Source: Ruminococcaceae bacterium UBA5391 (GTDB taxonomy: Bacteria; Bacillota; Clostridia; Oscillospirales; Acutalibacteraceae). From it: 14,777 bases of DNA. Below are positions 14,731-14,777 of the stretch, piece after piece. The DNA lies in contig DHOL01000069.1 in assembly GCA_002410755.1 (NCBI GenBank), positions 9,192 through 23,968 on the forward strand, given 5' to 3'. A program made the position numbers and the translations under genes. Under the pieces are notes generated by a model that was given only the letters and a program-made list of their open reading frames with translations, did no database searches and was not told where the DNA came from. Numbering within the stretch: the stretch's first letter is position 1; each line of letters opens with the position of its first letter.

Positions 14731-14777
14731 CGGTTACGCCCCCCATTCCGAGCGGCCGGAAACCGGTATGCCTGCCT
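14731..14777 (-). other. Right edge: possible 3' end of an upstream minus-strand gene
   Basis: Only 47 bases precede the desulfurase gene. One minus frame reads AGIPVSGRSEWGA and then TAA, 5 bases before the ATG; another reads into a TGA that overlaps the ATG as ATGA. The first ending would suit a DUF3343-type protein, a frequent neighbour of this enzyme group, but 13 residues are too few to assign it. No promoter is visible here, so the gene is probably not the first of its operon. Confidence 0.3.

Overview
The window looks like a chromosomal segment from a spore-forming, low-to-mid GC Firmicute of the class Clostridia, probably of the Oscillospiraceae/Ruminococcaceae type; this is inferred, not proven. 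The reasons are the pair of spore germination genes (a CwlJ/SleB-type cortex hydrolase and a GerQ-like coat protein), the CdaA-CdaR c-di-AMP module, clear AGGAGG-type ribosome binding sites, and a TIGR01977-like cysteine desulfurase family protein. All genes but one lie on the minus strand.

Layout from right to left, in the direction of transcription. At the right edge is a class V aminotransferase/cysteine desulfurase family protein (14730-13570). Next comes an operon of cdaA (diadenylate cyclase), cdaR (YbbR-repeat regulator, ATGA overlap) and a YqeY/GatB-like protein, closed by a strong intrinsic terminator at 10819-10781. Then follows a two-gene germination unit, cwlJ-like and gerQ-like, with a possible mother-cell sigma -10 element in front. 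The next unit is pgeF (peptidoglycan editing factor/YlmD family), a COG1313/PflX-type radical SAM protein coupled to it by ATGA, and a membrane-anchored polysaccharide deacetylase that uses a TTG start.

The left third holds the only plus-strand gene, a CtpE-like cation P-type ATPase (4705-7071), which converges on the deacetylase with the two stop codons sharing one CTAG. Divergent from it is an O-antigen ligase-like polytopic membrane protein, followed by mgtA, a Mg2+-importing P-type ATPase. The first 242 bases are the left end of a decayed IS3-family (IS150-group-like) insertion sequence with two in-frame stops in its orfA, running off the window edge.

Functionally the window is dominated by the cell envelope, ion homeostasis and sporulation: c-di-AMP signalling (cell wall and K+/osmolyte control), peptidoglycan proofreading, glycan deacetylation, glycan ligation or polymerisation, cortex lysis and two cation pumps. 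I see no CRISPR array, tRNA, rRNA, phage or defence system. The most worthwhile points are the linkage of a compact CwlJ/GerQ germination unit to the c-di-AMP operon (where glmM would usually be expected), the coupling of an uncharacterised radical SAM enzyme to pgeF, and the IS remnant, which coding-sequence prediction would miss.
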